Shown: positions 46,901 to 55,983 of the stretch, piece after piece
Numbering within the stretch: the stretch's first letter is position 1
How the letters are laid out: each line of letters begins with the position of its first letter
Origin: Caviibacterium pharyngocola
GTDB lineage: Bacteria; Pseudomonadota; Gammaproteobacteria; Enterobacterales; Pasteurellaceae
Assembly (NCBI RefSeq): GCF_002795405.1
Contig: NZ_PHGZ01000013.1
Coordinates: 225,988-289,987, forward strand
DNA: 64,000 bases
Direction of reading: 5' to 3'
Made by a program: the position numbers and the translations under genes
The notes under the pieces: model-generated
Told to the model about the DNA's origin: nothing
What the model saw: only the letters and a program-made list of their open reading frames with translations
Database searches by the model: none

Positions 46901-46943
46901 AAAGCGCCGCAGCAATGCTGACGGAAAGCAGTAGTTGTTTCAT
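40977..46943 (-). CDS. Trimeric autotransporter adhesin (YadA/Hia type), 1,988 residues
   Basis: Type Vc surface adhesin. The start at 46943 gives MKQLLLSVSIAAALSGGAWA as signal peptide, with AAGAGGAA before the ATG; an upstream in-frame codon would add 36 unrelated residues. Order: short YadA head piece (GIATSPNAVAIGSNSYST, 25-50); about 700 residues of coiled coil and unknown domain (53-720); a second head with repeats such as SIAVGRESSATATDAIAIG; neck DAINGSQLHAL; six 61-residue and six 74-residue repeats; neck DAVNGSQLHAT; membrane anchor of about 75 residues ending AAYGYQW. Residues about 248-461 (45560-46200) are much more AT-rich. No uptake signal in 6 kb. Ligand unknown; Aggregatibacter EmaA is of similar length, but identity is not claimed. 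Confidence 0.94.
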   Translation of the reverse strand: MKQLLLSVSIAAALSGGAWATPISMEGIATSPNAVAIGSNSYSTAVDGVAYGQGAVATGDNFDRDDFKQKLDENKAAVDAVNNKQADINNKNNQLDAAKDAIKSLNDQIADLTKQQKDVADKIKKKDELTNQKSNLTNDVNNAQNTFNNAQTELDKILSKGTNLYLNFTDVLNSLNWDVLKDTSKTEQQRVQTVASELQGKIETNFADFAGRYTASQYEGIVQGYINRQASYQGSYEFLAENTGSVAFGLSDLVISNSSVSSWGIFSKDLLNMENKYFLNNKNYLFNQLFFTSPLNETSYIDGYDDISKYMSFKNSSVGINNGDFYLNSWINLSKSISSDKLLQLRLYYADPTKILSSDYQKLLNSNVLIAESRKQLKVDNKIDLFQLLSLEINVQSNINLGSTFVSSYNAAAKKNYSGTEKILYNLKGMKSDTDVVQLHTHDSNIAIITKIKDYTASNQNLITTADIDTFTKYYQVLKDYNAQIDWNFTESAINLTEYRKSLDKVLAYNEKIDQFLKLNQSIIEERKKTDADADKIHRETLQLMNLKAEILDGTNDMTNFMAGIELQYNDEWANYYLFYGKEEADKYIKRINAELKLYDPNDEIVVATTDEAKRIQKAYDDAKADLDKKQKALDDINKQIADLTLTPSETATDETKRAKEQELADREADKARLEEEIKNGKTELDKLKEELAKTDLKELGTRSQAYGSEAFASGIDSLAVGTQATATGDNSIAVGRESSATATDAIAIGRKSTVSNAKSIALGAENTVSGEKSIAIGYGHTVSGDRSTAIGDPNVVSGNDVFVGGNNNTVASNNVMVVGNNVDVGEGFDNAVVLGNNSTVGTANPTASIVLRGTTYNFAGITPSSVVSVGASGSERQITNVAAGRISATSTDAINGSQLHALADAIENLQAQGATTITAGDNITVSGSPTTGYTISATAGTDTNTQATVTAGTGVTVDNTGRNDDGTINYVVSATGTTITAGNNVTVSGNATDGYTINATDTDTNTQATVTAGTGVTVDNTGRNDDGTINYVVSANGTTITAGNNVTVSGNATDGYTINATDTDTNTQATVTAGTGVTVDNTGRNDDGTINYVVSANGTTITAGNNVTVSGNATDGYTINATDTDTNTQATVTAGTGVTVDNTGRNDDGTINYVVSATGTTITAGNNVTVSGNATDGYTINSTDTNTQATVTAGTGVTVDNTGRNDDGTINYVVSATGTTITAGDNVTVSGNATDGYTINAKDTQATVTAGTGVTVDSTGRNDDGTINYVVSATGTKITAGENVTVSGNAIDGYTINAIATTDTNTQSTSSAGKGISLNTTDNDDGTKNYEISAKIGGGLAFDANGNIVNDVKITAGSNIQVTGDATSGYTISATNTDTRNTTSADTTKGITVTEETNDDGTTNYKIAAKVGEGLKFDDNGNIASTVKITAGNDNVTIGGNLTDGFTISAKDTNTQSTTDAGLGVSVTTTDNDDGTKNYTVAAKLGEGLAFDDDGKIANTVKITAGNDNVSVGGNLTDGFTISAKDTNTQSTTDAGKGVSVTATDNDDGTKNYTVAAKLGEGLTFDDENNIASTVKITAGNDNVTVGGNLTDGFTISAKDTNTQSTTDAGKGVSVTTTDNDDGTKNYTVAAKLGEGLAFDDDGKIANTVKITAGNDNVTVGGNLTDGFTISTTDTNTQSTTDAGLGVSVTTTDNDDGTKNYTVAAKLGEGLAFDDDGKIANTVKITAGNENVTVNGNLTDGFEISATDTNTKTAVTGTKGVTVTSTIDDSDTSRSYEVGINAGEGLRINTSGALDVEGVTTATDDGKIVKRRSLNDAVVVTGDNRNISTKTTEGNSVQVVLANDLNVNSVTTGNVSISNNGINAGNRIIANVAPGAINATSTDAVNGSQLHATNLRLDNVEYKLGDFNKRAQKGIAAAAAMGILPQPTLPGKSMLTAATTSYRSEQALAVGYSRLSDNAKHIIKISGSSNMSGKKDVIFGAAYGYQW
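41695..43030 (-). repeat. Tandem 222-bp coding repeats of the adhesin stalk
   Basis: Six units of 74 codons (for example GVSVTTTDNDDGTKNYTVAA, ITAGNDNVTVGGNLTDG); four are nearly identical in DNA, at a spacing of 222 bases (41903, 42125, 42347, 42569). Suited to copy-number change by recombination. Confidence 0.88.
43030..44115 (-). repeat. Tandem 183-bp coding repeats of the adhesin stalk
   Basis: Six units of up to 61 codons (TVTAGTGVTVDNTGRNDDGT, TTITAGNNVTVSGNATDGYT). Three consecutive units, starting at 43551, 43734 and 43917, are almost identical in DNA; older copies have lost two to four codons. Assembly may have collapsed or expanded this tract. Confidence 0.88.
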
Positions 46944-47108
46944 TGTTTGTTTCCTCTTGTATAAAATGTATGAAAAATCCACCGCACTTTTGAACCGAAC
47001 GACATAAATTTCAGCGAAATATCCATAGTTCGAATTGCGATTCGTCCCCACGGTGCGCGTCGGTGATTAGGGTGGTATTGCGAATATAGCTCTTTTAAAG
47101 CCTATGCT

Positions 47109-47168
47109 AATGATATAAAATGTATCATTGTGATTGTAGAAACCGGCAGGCAATATAAGGCACCTTAT
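47109..47168. promoter_or_regulatory. Two operator-like palindromes between the adhesin and its divergent XRE gene
   Basis: AATGATA-N7-TATCATT (47109-47129) and ATAAGG-CA-CCTTAT (47155-47168). Both lie in the shared 275-base promoter region, before the XRE start at 47218. Inference: binding sites for that XRE protein. Confidence 0.45.
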
Positions 47169-47217
47169 TAGGGTGTATGGGTGTTGATTTAGTGGGTATG
47201 AAAATAGGCGGGGAAAA

Positions 47218-47658
47218 ATGGAAGTAAATGAGAAAATCCGTAAATTGCGTGAAGCGAAAGATTGGTCGCAAGAGCAAATGGCGGAAAAATTGAATATGTC
47301 GCTAAACGGTTATGCTAAAATCGAGCGCGGCGAGGTGAAACTGTATTGGGACAAATTGGAGCAAATCGCGCAGGTGCTGGATATTGATATTGTGGGTTTG
47401 TTGACCAGCGGAGAGAAAAATGTTTGTTTCCAAATCGAATCGCCTTTAGGATCGGTTTTTCAAGGCAGCCGCGAATCGGATTATATGATTGAAATCGAAC
47501 GCTTAAAACTCGCCCTTTCCCACGCTCAAGAATCCCTCGCCTTCGCCGAGAAAAATCTTGTCGAAAAAGAAACCTTGTTAAATCGTATTATTGCACAAAA
47601 AGATAATGAAATCAGTGCGTTAAAAGATATTGTCGCGTTGTTGAAAGAAAGTCGTTAA
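47218..47658 (+). CDS. XRE regulator with C-terminal coiled coil
   Basis: 146 residues. HTH domain in the first 65 (EKIRKLREAKDWSQEQMAEK, LNMSLNGYAKIERGEVK); the C-terminal half is a coiled coil (LKLALSHAQESLAFAEKNLV) likely used for dimerisation. Codon use is like the core genome. Divergent from the adhesin with 275 bases between them, so it may control the adhesin, itself, or both. No phage or plasmid genes lie nearby. Confidence 0.85.
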   Translation: MEVNEKIRKLREAKDWSQEQMAEKLNMSLNGYAKIERGEVKLYWDKLEQIAQVLDIDIVGLLTSGEKNVCFQIESPLGSVFQGSRESDYMIEIERLKLALSHAQESLAFAEKNLVEKETLLNRIIAQKDNEISALKDIVALLKESR

Positions 47659-47797
47659 TTTTCCTCTCTTTTATCTCGTCTATTTTTGTTTTTCTCCGAA
47701 TTTTTTGTTGTGATGATTACATTTTCGCTTAACGCCAAGCAAAATATGGTGTAAATGTCTTTTTCTGCGAAGAGGATGTTTTTTGTCATCAGTCTGA

Positions 47798-47819
47798 AAG
47801 GATATTAAATAATATCCTT
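47798..47819. terminator. Hairpin between convergent XRE gene and ampD
   Basis: AAGGATATT-AAAT-AATATCCTT, a perfect 9-bp stem 7 bases beyond the ampD stop; no T run, so termination strength is uncertain. Confidence 0.5.
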
Positions 47820-47825
47820 CTAGCA

Positions 47826-48380
47826 TTAAACCGCCGATAAATAACGTTGCCAATCAAAATATTGACCGGGATCGATTTTTCGACCGGGGGCGATATCGTT
47901 GTGTCCGACGATGCGATCGCGCGTAATTTGCGGGTAATGTCGCATTATATCGCGCGTGAGTTTGATAAGTGCGGCGTATTGTTCGTCGGTAAAAGGTTGT
48001 TCGTTACTGCCTTCCAGTTCGATTCCGATAGAAAAATCGTTGCATTTTTCGCGTCCTTGGAACATCGAAAGACCCGCGTGCCACGCGCGTTCGTTAAAGC
48101 CGACATATTGCGTGATTCTGCCTGTGCGTTCGATTAAGCAATGTGCCGAAACGCGGATTTGATAGATTTCTGCAAAATAAGGATGTTCGTTCGGATCAAG
48201 TTTGCCGCAGAAAAAATCGTCGATATAGCCGCCGCCGAATTCTTCCGGCGGTAGGCTGATGTAATGAATCACCAAAAGTGAAATATCTTCGGCGCAAGGG
48301 CGGGCGTCAAAATGCGGCGAATGAATTTTTCGCGTATTTTCTAGCCAACCTTGTCGAATTTTGTGTTGTTTTGTGGTCAT
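47826..48380 (-). CDS. ampD: N-acetyl-anhydromuramyl-L-alanine amidase AmpD
   Basis: 184 residues, cytoplasmic zinc amidase of cell-wall recycling. LLVIHYISLPPEEFGG holds the first zinc His; GHNDIAPGRKIDPG the second His and the Asp; AHCLIERTGRITQYV and RAWHAGLS are further Amidase_2 motifs. Divergent from pilA, the arrangement of H. influenzae; the competence-type CRP-S site lies in the gap. Confidence 0.95.
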   Translation of the reverse strand: MTTKQHKIRQGWLENTRKIHSPHFDARPCAEDISLLVIHYISLPPEEFGGGYIDDFFCGKLDPNEHPYFAEIYQIRVSAHCLIERTGRITQYVGFNERAWHAGLSMFQGREKCNDFSIGIELEGSNEQPFTDEQYAALIKLTRDIMRHYPQITRDRIVGHNDIAPGRKIDPGQYFDWQRYLSAV

Positions 48381-48393
48381 AAAATATTATTTT

Positions 48394-48409
48394 TGCGATC
48401 CGGATCGTG
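48394..48409 (+). promoter_or_regulatory. CRP-S site of the pilABCD operon
   Basis: TGCGA-TCCGGA-TCGTG with T- and A-rich flanks, 93 bases before pilA. CRP-S sites need Sxy as well as CRP and switch on the natural-competence regulon in Pasteurellaceae; pilABCD is a known member in H. influenzae. An uptake signal follows at 48414. Confidence 0.82.
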
Positions 48410-48501
48410 AAAAAAGTGCGGTGGATTTTCGCTTTGTTTTTTCCTGTTACATACTGGCAATGCCGTTATGGCATCAACGAGTTTAACCAAAAGGAAACAT
48501 T

Positions 48502-48939
48502 ATGAAAACCCAACCTGTTTTATCATCGGTCGAAAAAGGTTTTACCTTGATCGAATTGATGATCGTTATTGCAATCGTCGCTATTCTCGCCACGATCGCT
48601 ATTCCTTCTTATCAAAATTATACCAAAAAAGCGGCAATCTCCGAACTTTTACAAGCCTCGGCGCCTTATCGTTCGGAAGTCGAGCTTTGTATTTACAATA
48701 AAAACGGCAAAGAAAGTTGTTCCGCCGGAGTAAACGGTATTCAAGCCGCCGGCGGCGAACGCGGGAAATATGTGAAATCCGTCAATGTGCAAGCCGGAAC
48801 GATTACCGTGGTCGGCAAAGGCGCGCTGGAAAATATTTCCTATGAATTGGCGGCGGAAGGCGACACCTCCAAAGGCGTCAGTTGGTCGGCGAATTGCGGC
48901 GAAAATGCAGCGCTTTTTCCGGCGGGCTTTTGTAAATAA
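48502..48939 (+). CDS. pilA: Type IV prepilin (major pilin PilA)
   Basis: 145 residues. Class III signal: a 12-residue leader ending EKG, then [20 protein letters not shown] with Glu5 of the mature pilin. The globular part has two cysteine pairs, [11 protein letters not shown] and ANCGEN...FCK, the latter the D-region disulfide of type IV pilins. AAGGAAA lies before the ATG. Needed for DNA uptake in H. influenzae, in keeping with the CRP-S site and the many uptake signals. Confidence 0.95.
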   Translation: MKTQPVLSSVEKGFTLIELMIVIAIVAILATIAIPSYQNYTKKAAISELLQASAPYRSEVELCIYNKNGKESCSAGVNGIQAAGGERGKYVKSVNVQAGTITVVGKGALENISYELAAEGDTSKGVSWSANCGENAALFPAGFCK

Positions 48940-48954
48940 CCAGCGGGAGGCGGG

Positions 48955-50377
48955 ATGAGTTATTCGGGCGAATCGCAGCCGATCGTTATGACGACGGACG
49001 GAAAAACATTCGAAATTACACCGCACTTATGGCAACAAAATCGCCTGCAAAATGCGTTGTTATTGCGTTATTTCGCGCTTCCCGTGCAAGAAAACGACAC
49101 GACGTTATGGCTCGGCATTGCAAGCCTGAATAACCTTGCCGCCTGCGAAACCTTTTCGTTTTTAAGCGGGAAAGTGGTGGAGCCGGTGTTGCTCGACGAG
49201 GCGTATTTAAAGGAATTATTGCAATCTTTATCGCCGCAAAATCAAATCGAAGAACCGACGCAACTATTTTATAGCGCGGAGGAACAAGCCGAACCGGCGG
49301 CAAAAGCGGAACACTCCGACGAACCGGTGATTCGCCTGTTGGATCAGCTATTCGAATCCGCTTTGGCGAAAAAAGCTTCGGATATTCATTTGGAACCGCA
49401 GCAAAACGGTTTACAAATTCGTTTTCGTATTGACGGCGTATTGCAATTACAGCCGCGATTCCCGCCTTCGTTTGCTAATAGACTACTTTCCCGCCTGAAA
49501 CTTTTGGCGAAATTGGATATTAGCGAAACCCGCTTACCGCAAGACGGACGATTTTATTTTAAAACCGCCTTTTCCGATATTTTGGATTTTCGCCTTTCCA
49601 CCTTGCCGACTTCCTTCGGGGAAAAAGCGGTGTTGCGTTTGCAACAAAATAAACCTACGACGCAAAGTTTCGTCGAATTGGGGATGACTGCGCAACAGCA
49701 AGCGGAATTCGAACGAGCACTTGCGCAACCGCAGGGATTAATTTTAGTCACCGGCCCGACGGGAAGCGGAAAAAGTATTACGCTTTACACCGCATTTGAA
49801 CGTCTGAACGACAAAGAAAAACACATTATGACGGCGGAAGATCCCATTGAAATCGAACTCGACGGCATTATTCAAACACAAGTAAATACGGCGATCGGAT
49901 TGGATTTTGCTCGTTTGTTGCGCACCTTTTTGCGTCAAGATCCCGATATTATTATGCTGGGTGAAATTCGTGACGAGGAAAGTGCCGCAATGGCATTGCG
50001 CGCCGCACAAACCGGACATTTGGTGCTTTCGACGCTACACACCAACGACGCCGTTTCCGCCGTCACGCGTTTGCGACAGCTCGGCATTTCTCAAGGGGAA
50101 ATCGATAACAGCTTGTTGCTGGTGATTGCCCAGCGTTTGATTCGAAAAAAATGCGCGCAGCATAATCCGACGCATTGCGATTGTTTTCAAGGTTATAAAG
50201 GTCGAACCGGCGTTTATCAGCTTTTACGACCGAATTTGCAAGGCGGAAAAATTACCTATCAAACAAACGGATTTTGCCGATTTATTTGCCGCCGCAGAAG
50301 AAAAAATACGACAAAATGTGACGGATTTAGCGGAAATTCGGCGGGTTTTGGGACAATCTTATGGCGCGGCGGAATAG
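48955..50377 (+). pseudogene. pilB: Pilus assembly ATPase PilB, with a +1 frameshift near its 3' end
   Basis: GspE-type ATPase that drives pilus extension. GGGAGG precedes the ATG. N-terminal N1-like domain (1-110), Walker A GPTGSGKS (267-274), Asp box and Walker B region DIIMLGEIRDEES, His box GHLVLSTLHTNDA. Up to about codon 432 the frame is normal; then it becomes CRFICRRRRKNTTK and runs on in frame into pilC. One base over, the expected end DFADLFAAAEEKIRQNV ... VLGQSYGAAE is intact and stops at 50377. Removing one A from the five at 50247-50251 restores it (GGKLPIKQTDFADLF). Either a mutation, a sequencing error or slippage. All catalytic motifs precede the shift. Confidence 0.85.
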
Positions 50378-50382
50378 ATAAA

Positions 50383-51599
50383 ATGACGAAATCGAAATCA
50401 TATCATTGGAAAGCGACGGATCGATTCGGGCGAAAACAGCAAGGCTTGCTAGTGGCGGGAAGTCTTGAAGCGGCACAACAAACATTATTACGGCAGGGAT
50501 TTAATCAACTGAAATTATCCCGAAATTGGTCATTCTCCGCACAGGTGAAAAAGACCGATGTGAATGCGTTGATTACGCAGCTGGCGACAATGCTGGATTC
50601 GGCGATTCCGTTAAAAGAAGGATTACGCATTTTGTTACAAAACTGCGAAAATTTAGCTTTATATCAATGGATTAATGCCCTGATTGCGGATCTTGAAAGC
50701 GGTTTGTCGTTTTCGCAATCTTTGGAAAAACAAGGCAAATATTTCAGTTATCAAGAACGACAATTAATCAAAATCGGCGAGTTAAGCGGCAAATTACCGC
50801 AGGTTTGCGAGCGAATCGCGGCATATCGTCAGCAAGCCTTGGCTTTACAACGAAAATTGCAAAAAATCCTGTTTTATCCCGTTATCGTGCTAGGTGTTTC
50901 CTTGCTGCTTACGGCATTGTTATTGCTTTTTGTCGTGCCGCGTTTTGCTGAAATGTATCAAGGTAATAATGCGCAATTACCGGCGATTACCGAGGGGCTG
51001 TTAATTTTGTCCGAAGGATTGCAGCAGTATTTTTTCCATATTATTGCAATAATCGGCTTAACTTTGTATTTCCTCCGTTTACGCTTACGTCGCTCGATCC
51101 GTTTGAATCGTTGGAAACATAAATTGATTGCCGCCTTGCCGATTATCGGCACCATTCAACACTTGTCTCGCATTGTAGGATTCAGCCGAAGTTTGCATTT
51201 GATGTTGCATTCCGGCATTCCGTTAAATCAGGCATTACTTTCGTTTTTGCCGCCGAAAACCTATGGCAAAATCGAGTCGTTACAAGGGGATTGGGTGTTG
51301 ACGGATGAAATCGAATTGATTTTACGGCGAATTCAACAAGGCTATGCCTTTTCCGAATCCGTCGGCACGACGTTATTTCCGCGTCAAGGACAACAAATGC
51401 TACAAATCGGCGAGAAAAGCGGCAAATTAGTTCCTATGTTGCAATATATCGCCGATGATTATCAACGCCGTTTGGATCACCAAGCGGATCTTCTGTCGCA
51501 GTTATTGGAACCGCTGCTTATGGTGATTATCGGCGGCGTAATCGGTGTCATTATGTTGGGAATGTATCTGCCGATTTTTAATATGGGAGCGATGATTCA

Positions 51600-51603
<4 letters not shown>
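50383..51603 (+). CDS. pilC: Type IV pilus inner-membrane platform protein PilC
   Basis: 406 residues from the ATG at 50383 (MTKSKSYHWKATDRFGRKQQ). Two GspF-like domains (about 70-190 and 275-395), each ending with membrane helices (ILFYPVIVLGVSLLLTALLL; PLLMVIIGGVIGVIMLGMYL). Motifs LITQLATMLDSAIPLKEGL and IGELSGKLPQVCERIA repeat in the second half as IGEKSGKLVPMLQYIADDY. In the present sequence it is in frame with the shifted pilB, which would give an 882-residue fusion. Confidence 0.92.
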
Positions 51604-53161
<1,558 letters not shown>

Positions 53162-53162
<1 letters not shown>

Positions 53163-53428
53163 TGCAAATTCAACATCAACGTCACGCCGGCGGCGGCGAA
53201 TTTTTTTTAGCGGATGAACAAGGGTGTAAAATTGCCGAATTAACCTATGAGTTTGTCAATGCGCATACGATCAATGCGAATCACACGTATGTATCGGATT
53301 CATTGCGCGGTCAAGGCATTGCGGACAAACTTTATCGCGAATTGCGCGATTTTGTTCGTGCCGAACAATTAAACGTAGTGGCAAGCTGCAGCTATATTGC
53401 GAAAAAACTGGAAAGGGAAAAGGCATAG
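53162..53428 (+). CDS. Small GNAT-type acetyltransferase (YjdJ-like)
   Basis: 88 residues. The short GCN5-like fold shows HTYVSDSLRGQGIADKLYRE, with the acetyl-CoA loop R-G-Q-G-I-A, then VVASCSYIAKKLE. Single-domain members of this size are found next to yacG in Pasteurellaceae. Substrate unknown. Coupled to yacG by a one-base overlap. Confidence 0.85.
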
Positions 53429-53582
53429 TCTTTTATCCGAGATATTAACAAAGAACGGGCGGCTTGAAGTCGCCCGTTTTTCATTAAGTATAAGGAAAAT
53501 TCCGTTTCGGCGATTGAGATTGTCGATTTATCTTGCTAAAATCTACCGCACTTTTATGCAAATAAAAGCAAGTTCGGATGAA

Positions 53583-53795
53583 GGTAGCTGGAGAGTAGGG
53601 AATCGACCCTGCACCGACGAGGTAAAATCTTTCAGGTGCTAATGTGATTAGCGAGGACTGTTACTGGACGAACCCTTGGAGAGATCCAATGTGTGATAAG
53701 CACGAAATGGACGCCGAAGGCGCAAAAGAGCGGTGATTTTTTCACTGTTTTTGAAACGCTCAGGCAAAAGGACAGGGGCAAGAGAATCTTAAGGT
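53583..53795 (+). promoter_or_regulatory. Tandem glycine riboswitch
   Basis: First aptamer about 53583-53669 (GCTGGAGAG ... CACCGACGAGGTAAAATC ... GCGAGGACTGTTACTGGAC). Second about 53674-53790 (TTGGAGAGATCC ... ACGCCGAAGGCGCAAAAGAG ... CGCTCAGGCAAAAGGACAGG). Linker and conserved core blocks fit the two-aptamer glycine class. It precedes an AGCS symporter gene, a common target; glycine would then control glycine/alanine uptake. Confidence 0.92.
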
Positions 53796-53889
53796 GATGC
53801 GGCGCATTTTGCCTGCGACGCTTATTTTATTTATTCGCCAAACTCTTTTCGCCTCCTTGTAAACCGTTATTTTTTACGAGGAAATTTCA

Positions 53890-55260
53890 ATGTCGTTAGA
53901 ATCGATTCTATCATCAATCAATTCGTTTATTTGGGGACCGCCCCTATTAATCTTATTATCCGGAACCGGATTATATTTAACCCTTCGACTCGGATTTATT
54001 CAAATCGTGCATTTGCCACGCGCCTTGGTGTATTTATTTAAAAAAGAACAAGGCAACAAAAAAGGCGATGTATCGGCATTCGCCGCGCTTTGTACCGCCT
54101 TGGCGGCGACTATCGGCACCGGGAATATCGTCGGCGTAGCGACTGCAGTGCAAGCCGGCGGACCGGGCGCAATGTTTTGGATGTGGCTGGTTGCGTTGCT
54201 CGGAATGGCAACAAAGTATGCCGAATGTTTGCTTGCAGTAAAATATCGCGTGCGCGATAAACAAGGCTTTATGGCGGGCGGCCCGATGTATTATATTGAA
54301 CGCGGCTTAGGTTTAACGTGGTTAGCGAAAATTTTTGCCGTATGCGGCGTGTTGGTGGCGTTTTTCGGCATCGGGACTTTCCCGCAAATTCAGGCGATTA
54401 CGCACGCAATGCACGATACGTTCAGCGTGCCGGTGGTGTTAAGCGCGGCGGTGATGACCCTTTTAGTCGCGTTAATCATATTAGGCGGCGTAAAACGCAT
54501 TGCAACGGTATCATCCGTAATCGTCCCTTTTATGGCGATTTTATATGTAGCCACTTCCGTTGTGATTATCGTTTTGAACTGGCAACGTGTGCCGGATGCG
54601 ATTGCGTTGATTATTCACAGTGCTTTTAATCCGGAAGCAGCGCTAGGTGGTGCTTTGGGTTATACGGTAATGAAAGCGATTCAATCCGGTGTGGCGCGCG
54701 GGATTTTCTCCAACGAATCCGGCTTAGGGAGCGCACCGATTGCCGCCGCTGCGGCGCAAACCAAAGAACCGGTGCGCCAAGGTTTAATTTCAATGACCGG
54801 AACCTTTTTAGATACCATTATCGTCTGCTCGATGACCGGTATCGTTTTAGTGTTGACCGGCGCGTGGCAATCGGGAATGGCAGGTGCGGCGGCAACAAAC
54901 TATGCCTTTTCGCAAGGATTGGGAAGTAGCATCGGCGCAACGATTGTGACGGTGGGATTATTATTTTTCGCCTTCACGACGATTTTAGGTTGGTGCTATT
55001 ACGGCGAACGCTGTTTCGTTTACTTAGTCGGCATTAAAGGCATTAAATTATATCGTTTAACCTTTATTTTCTTAGTTGGCTGCGGCGCATTCCTTCATTT
55101 GGATTTAATTTGGATTTTGGCGGATATCGTCAACGGCTTAATGGCGTTCCCGAACCTTATCGCCTTGGTCGGTTTGCGTAATGTGGTAATCAGCGAAACC
55201 AAAGATTATTTCAACCGTTTGCGTTTAACCCATAAGGATAACGACGAAGAACTTGCTTAA
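53890..55260 (+). CDS. Sodium:alanine/glycine symporter (AGCS family)
   Basis: 456 residues, about eleven membrane helices. Family motifs: TALAATIGTGNIVGVATAVQ, GGPGAMFWMWLVALLGMATK and FSNESGLGSAPIAAAAAQTK. Imports alanine or glycine with Na+. The riboswitch upstream argues for glycine as a physiological substrate or signal. The stop codon overlaps an uptake signal (55260-55268), followed by a terminator. Confidence 0.95.
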   Translation: MSLESILSSINSFIWGPPLLILLSGTGLYLTLRLGFIQIVHLPRALVYLFKKEQGNKKGDVSAFAALCTALAATIGTGNIVGVATAVQAGGPGAMFWMWLVALLGMATKYAECLLAVKYRVRDKQGFMAGGPMYYIERGLGLTWLAKIFAVCGVLVAFFGIGTFPQIQAITHAMHDTFSVPVVLSAAVMTLLVALIILGGVKRIATVSSVIVPFMAILYVATSVVIIVLNWQRVPDAIALIIHSAFNPEAALGGALGYTVMKAIQSGVARGIFSNESGLGSAPIAAAAAQTKEPVRQGLISMTGTFLDTIIVCSMTGIVLVLTGAWQSGMAGAAATNYAFSQGLGSSIGATIVTVGLLFFAFTTILGWCYYGERCFVYLVGIKGIKLYRLTFIFLVGCGAFLHLDLIWILADIVNGLMAFPNLIALVGLRNVVISETKDYFNRLRLTHKDNDEELA

Positions 55261-55287
55261 AGTGCGGTCGAAATTCGAAATAAAAAC

Positions 55288-55320
55288 AAAGGGTTGTTTG
55301 TCTTAGACAAGCAACCCTTT
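55288..55320 (+). terminator. Terminator after the AGCS symporter
   Basis: AAAGGGTTGTTTGTC / GACAAGCAACCCTTT (one G-U pair) with a TTA loop, then TTG. Confidence 0.85.
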
Positions 55321-55525
55321 TGTTACAAAACTTTCCCATAATAGCAAGTTTTCTCCAAAAGAAAAGCCTTTCTTTGCAAATTTTCTACCTAGATCATACT
55401 TTTGAGTTTTTCTTATAAAAATCCGTATAAAAGCCTTGAAATGTGCGGGCAGCAGGGCTATTTTATCATTAAAGGATTTTCATCGGAGTAGAGATACTCA
55501 TCATTACATAAAAGAGGTAAATGCT

Positions 55526-55849
55526 ATGACTCTAAATATCACAAGTAAACAAATGGAAATTACCCCTGCAATTCGCGCGCACGTTGAAGAAAGACTTGCT
55601 AAGTTAGGTAAATGGCAGACTCAATTAATTAATCCGCATTTCATTTTAAATAAAGTGCCGAAAGGTTTCTCGGTGGAAGCTTCAATCGGTACGCCGCTCG
55701 GTGATTTATTCGCCAGCAGCGAATCCGAAGATATGTACAAAGCCATTAATGAGGTTGAAGAAAAATTAGAAAAACAACTGAATAAATTGCAACATAAAGG
55801 CGAAGCGCGCCGCGCCGATGAGCGTTTGAAAGATTCCTTTACGGAATAA
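55526..55849 (+). CDS. raiA: Ribosome-associated inhibitor RaiA (YfiA/HPF family)
   Basis: 107 residues, starting [25 protein letters not shown] lies before this ATG, whereas an upstream in-frame ATG at 55436 would add 30 residues with no family match. Short HPF/RaiA fold ([34 protein letters not shown]). Binds the decoding centre of idle ribosomes under stress. Followed by a strong terminator. Confidence 0.95.
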   Translation: MTLNITSKQMEITPAIRAHVEERLAKLGKWQTQLINPHFILNKVPKGFSVEASIGTPLGDLFASSESEDMYKAINEVEEKLEKQLNKLQHKGEARRADERLKDSFTE

Positions 55850-55870
55850 TTCGTTCTTAACTTTTTACTA

Positions 55871-55897
55871 AGCCCGTTTTTCGACGGGCTTTTTTCT
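55871..55897 (+). terminator. Terminator after raiA
   Basis: AGCCCGT / ACGGGCT stem with a TTTTCG loop and a run of T. Confidence 0.92.
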
Positions 55898-55942
55898 TTG
55901 TCGGCGCAAGAGTTTATTGTAAAATAATCGCTCCGATTATTC

Positions 55943-55978
55943 CGTGGTTCGTAACCCTCCCACGCTAAAAAACTAGGA
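55943..55978 (+). promoter_or_regulatory. preQ1-I riboswitch before queC
   Basis: CGTGG (55943-55947) pairs with CCACG (55960-55964); the 12-base loop TTCGTAACCCTC is followed by CTAAAAAACTAGGA. CCT in the loop can pair with AGG at 55975-55977, forming the pseudoknot. That AGGA is the ribosome-binding site of queC, so preQ1 should repress translation. Confidence 0.88.
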
Positions 55979-55983
55979 AACCT

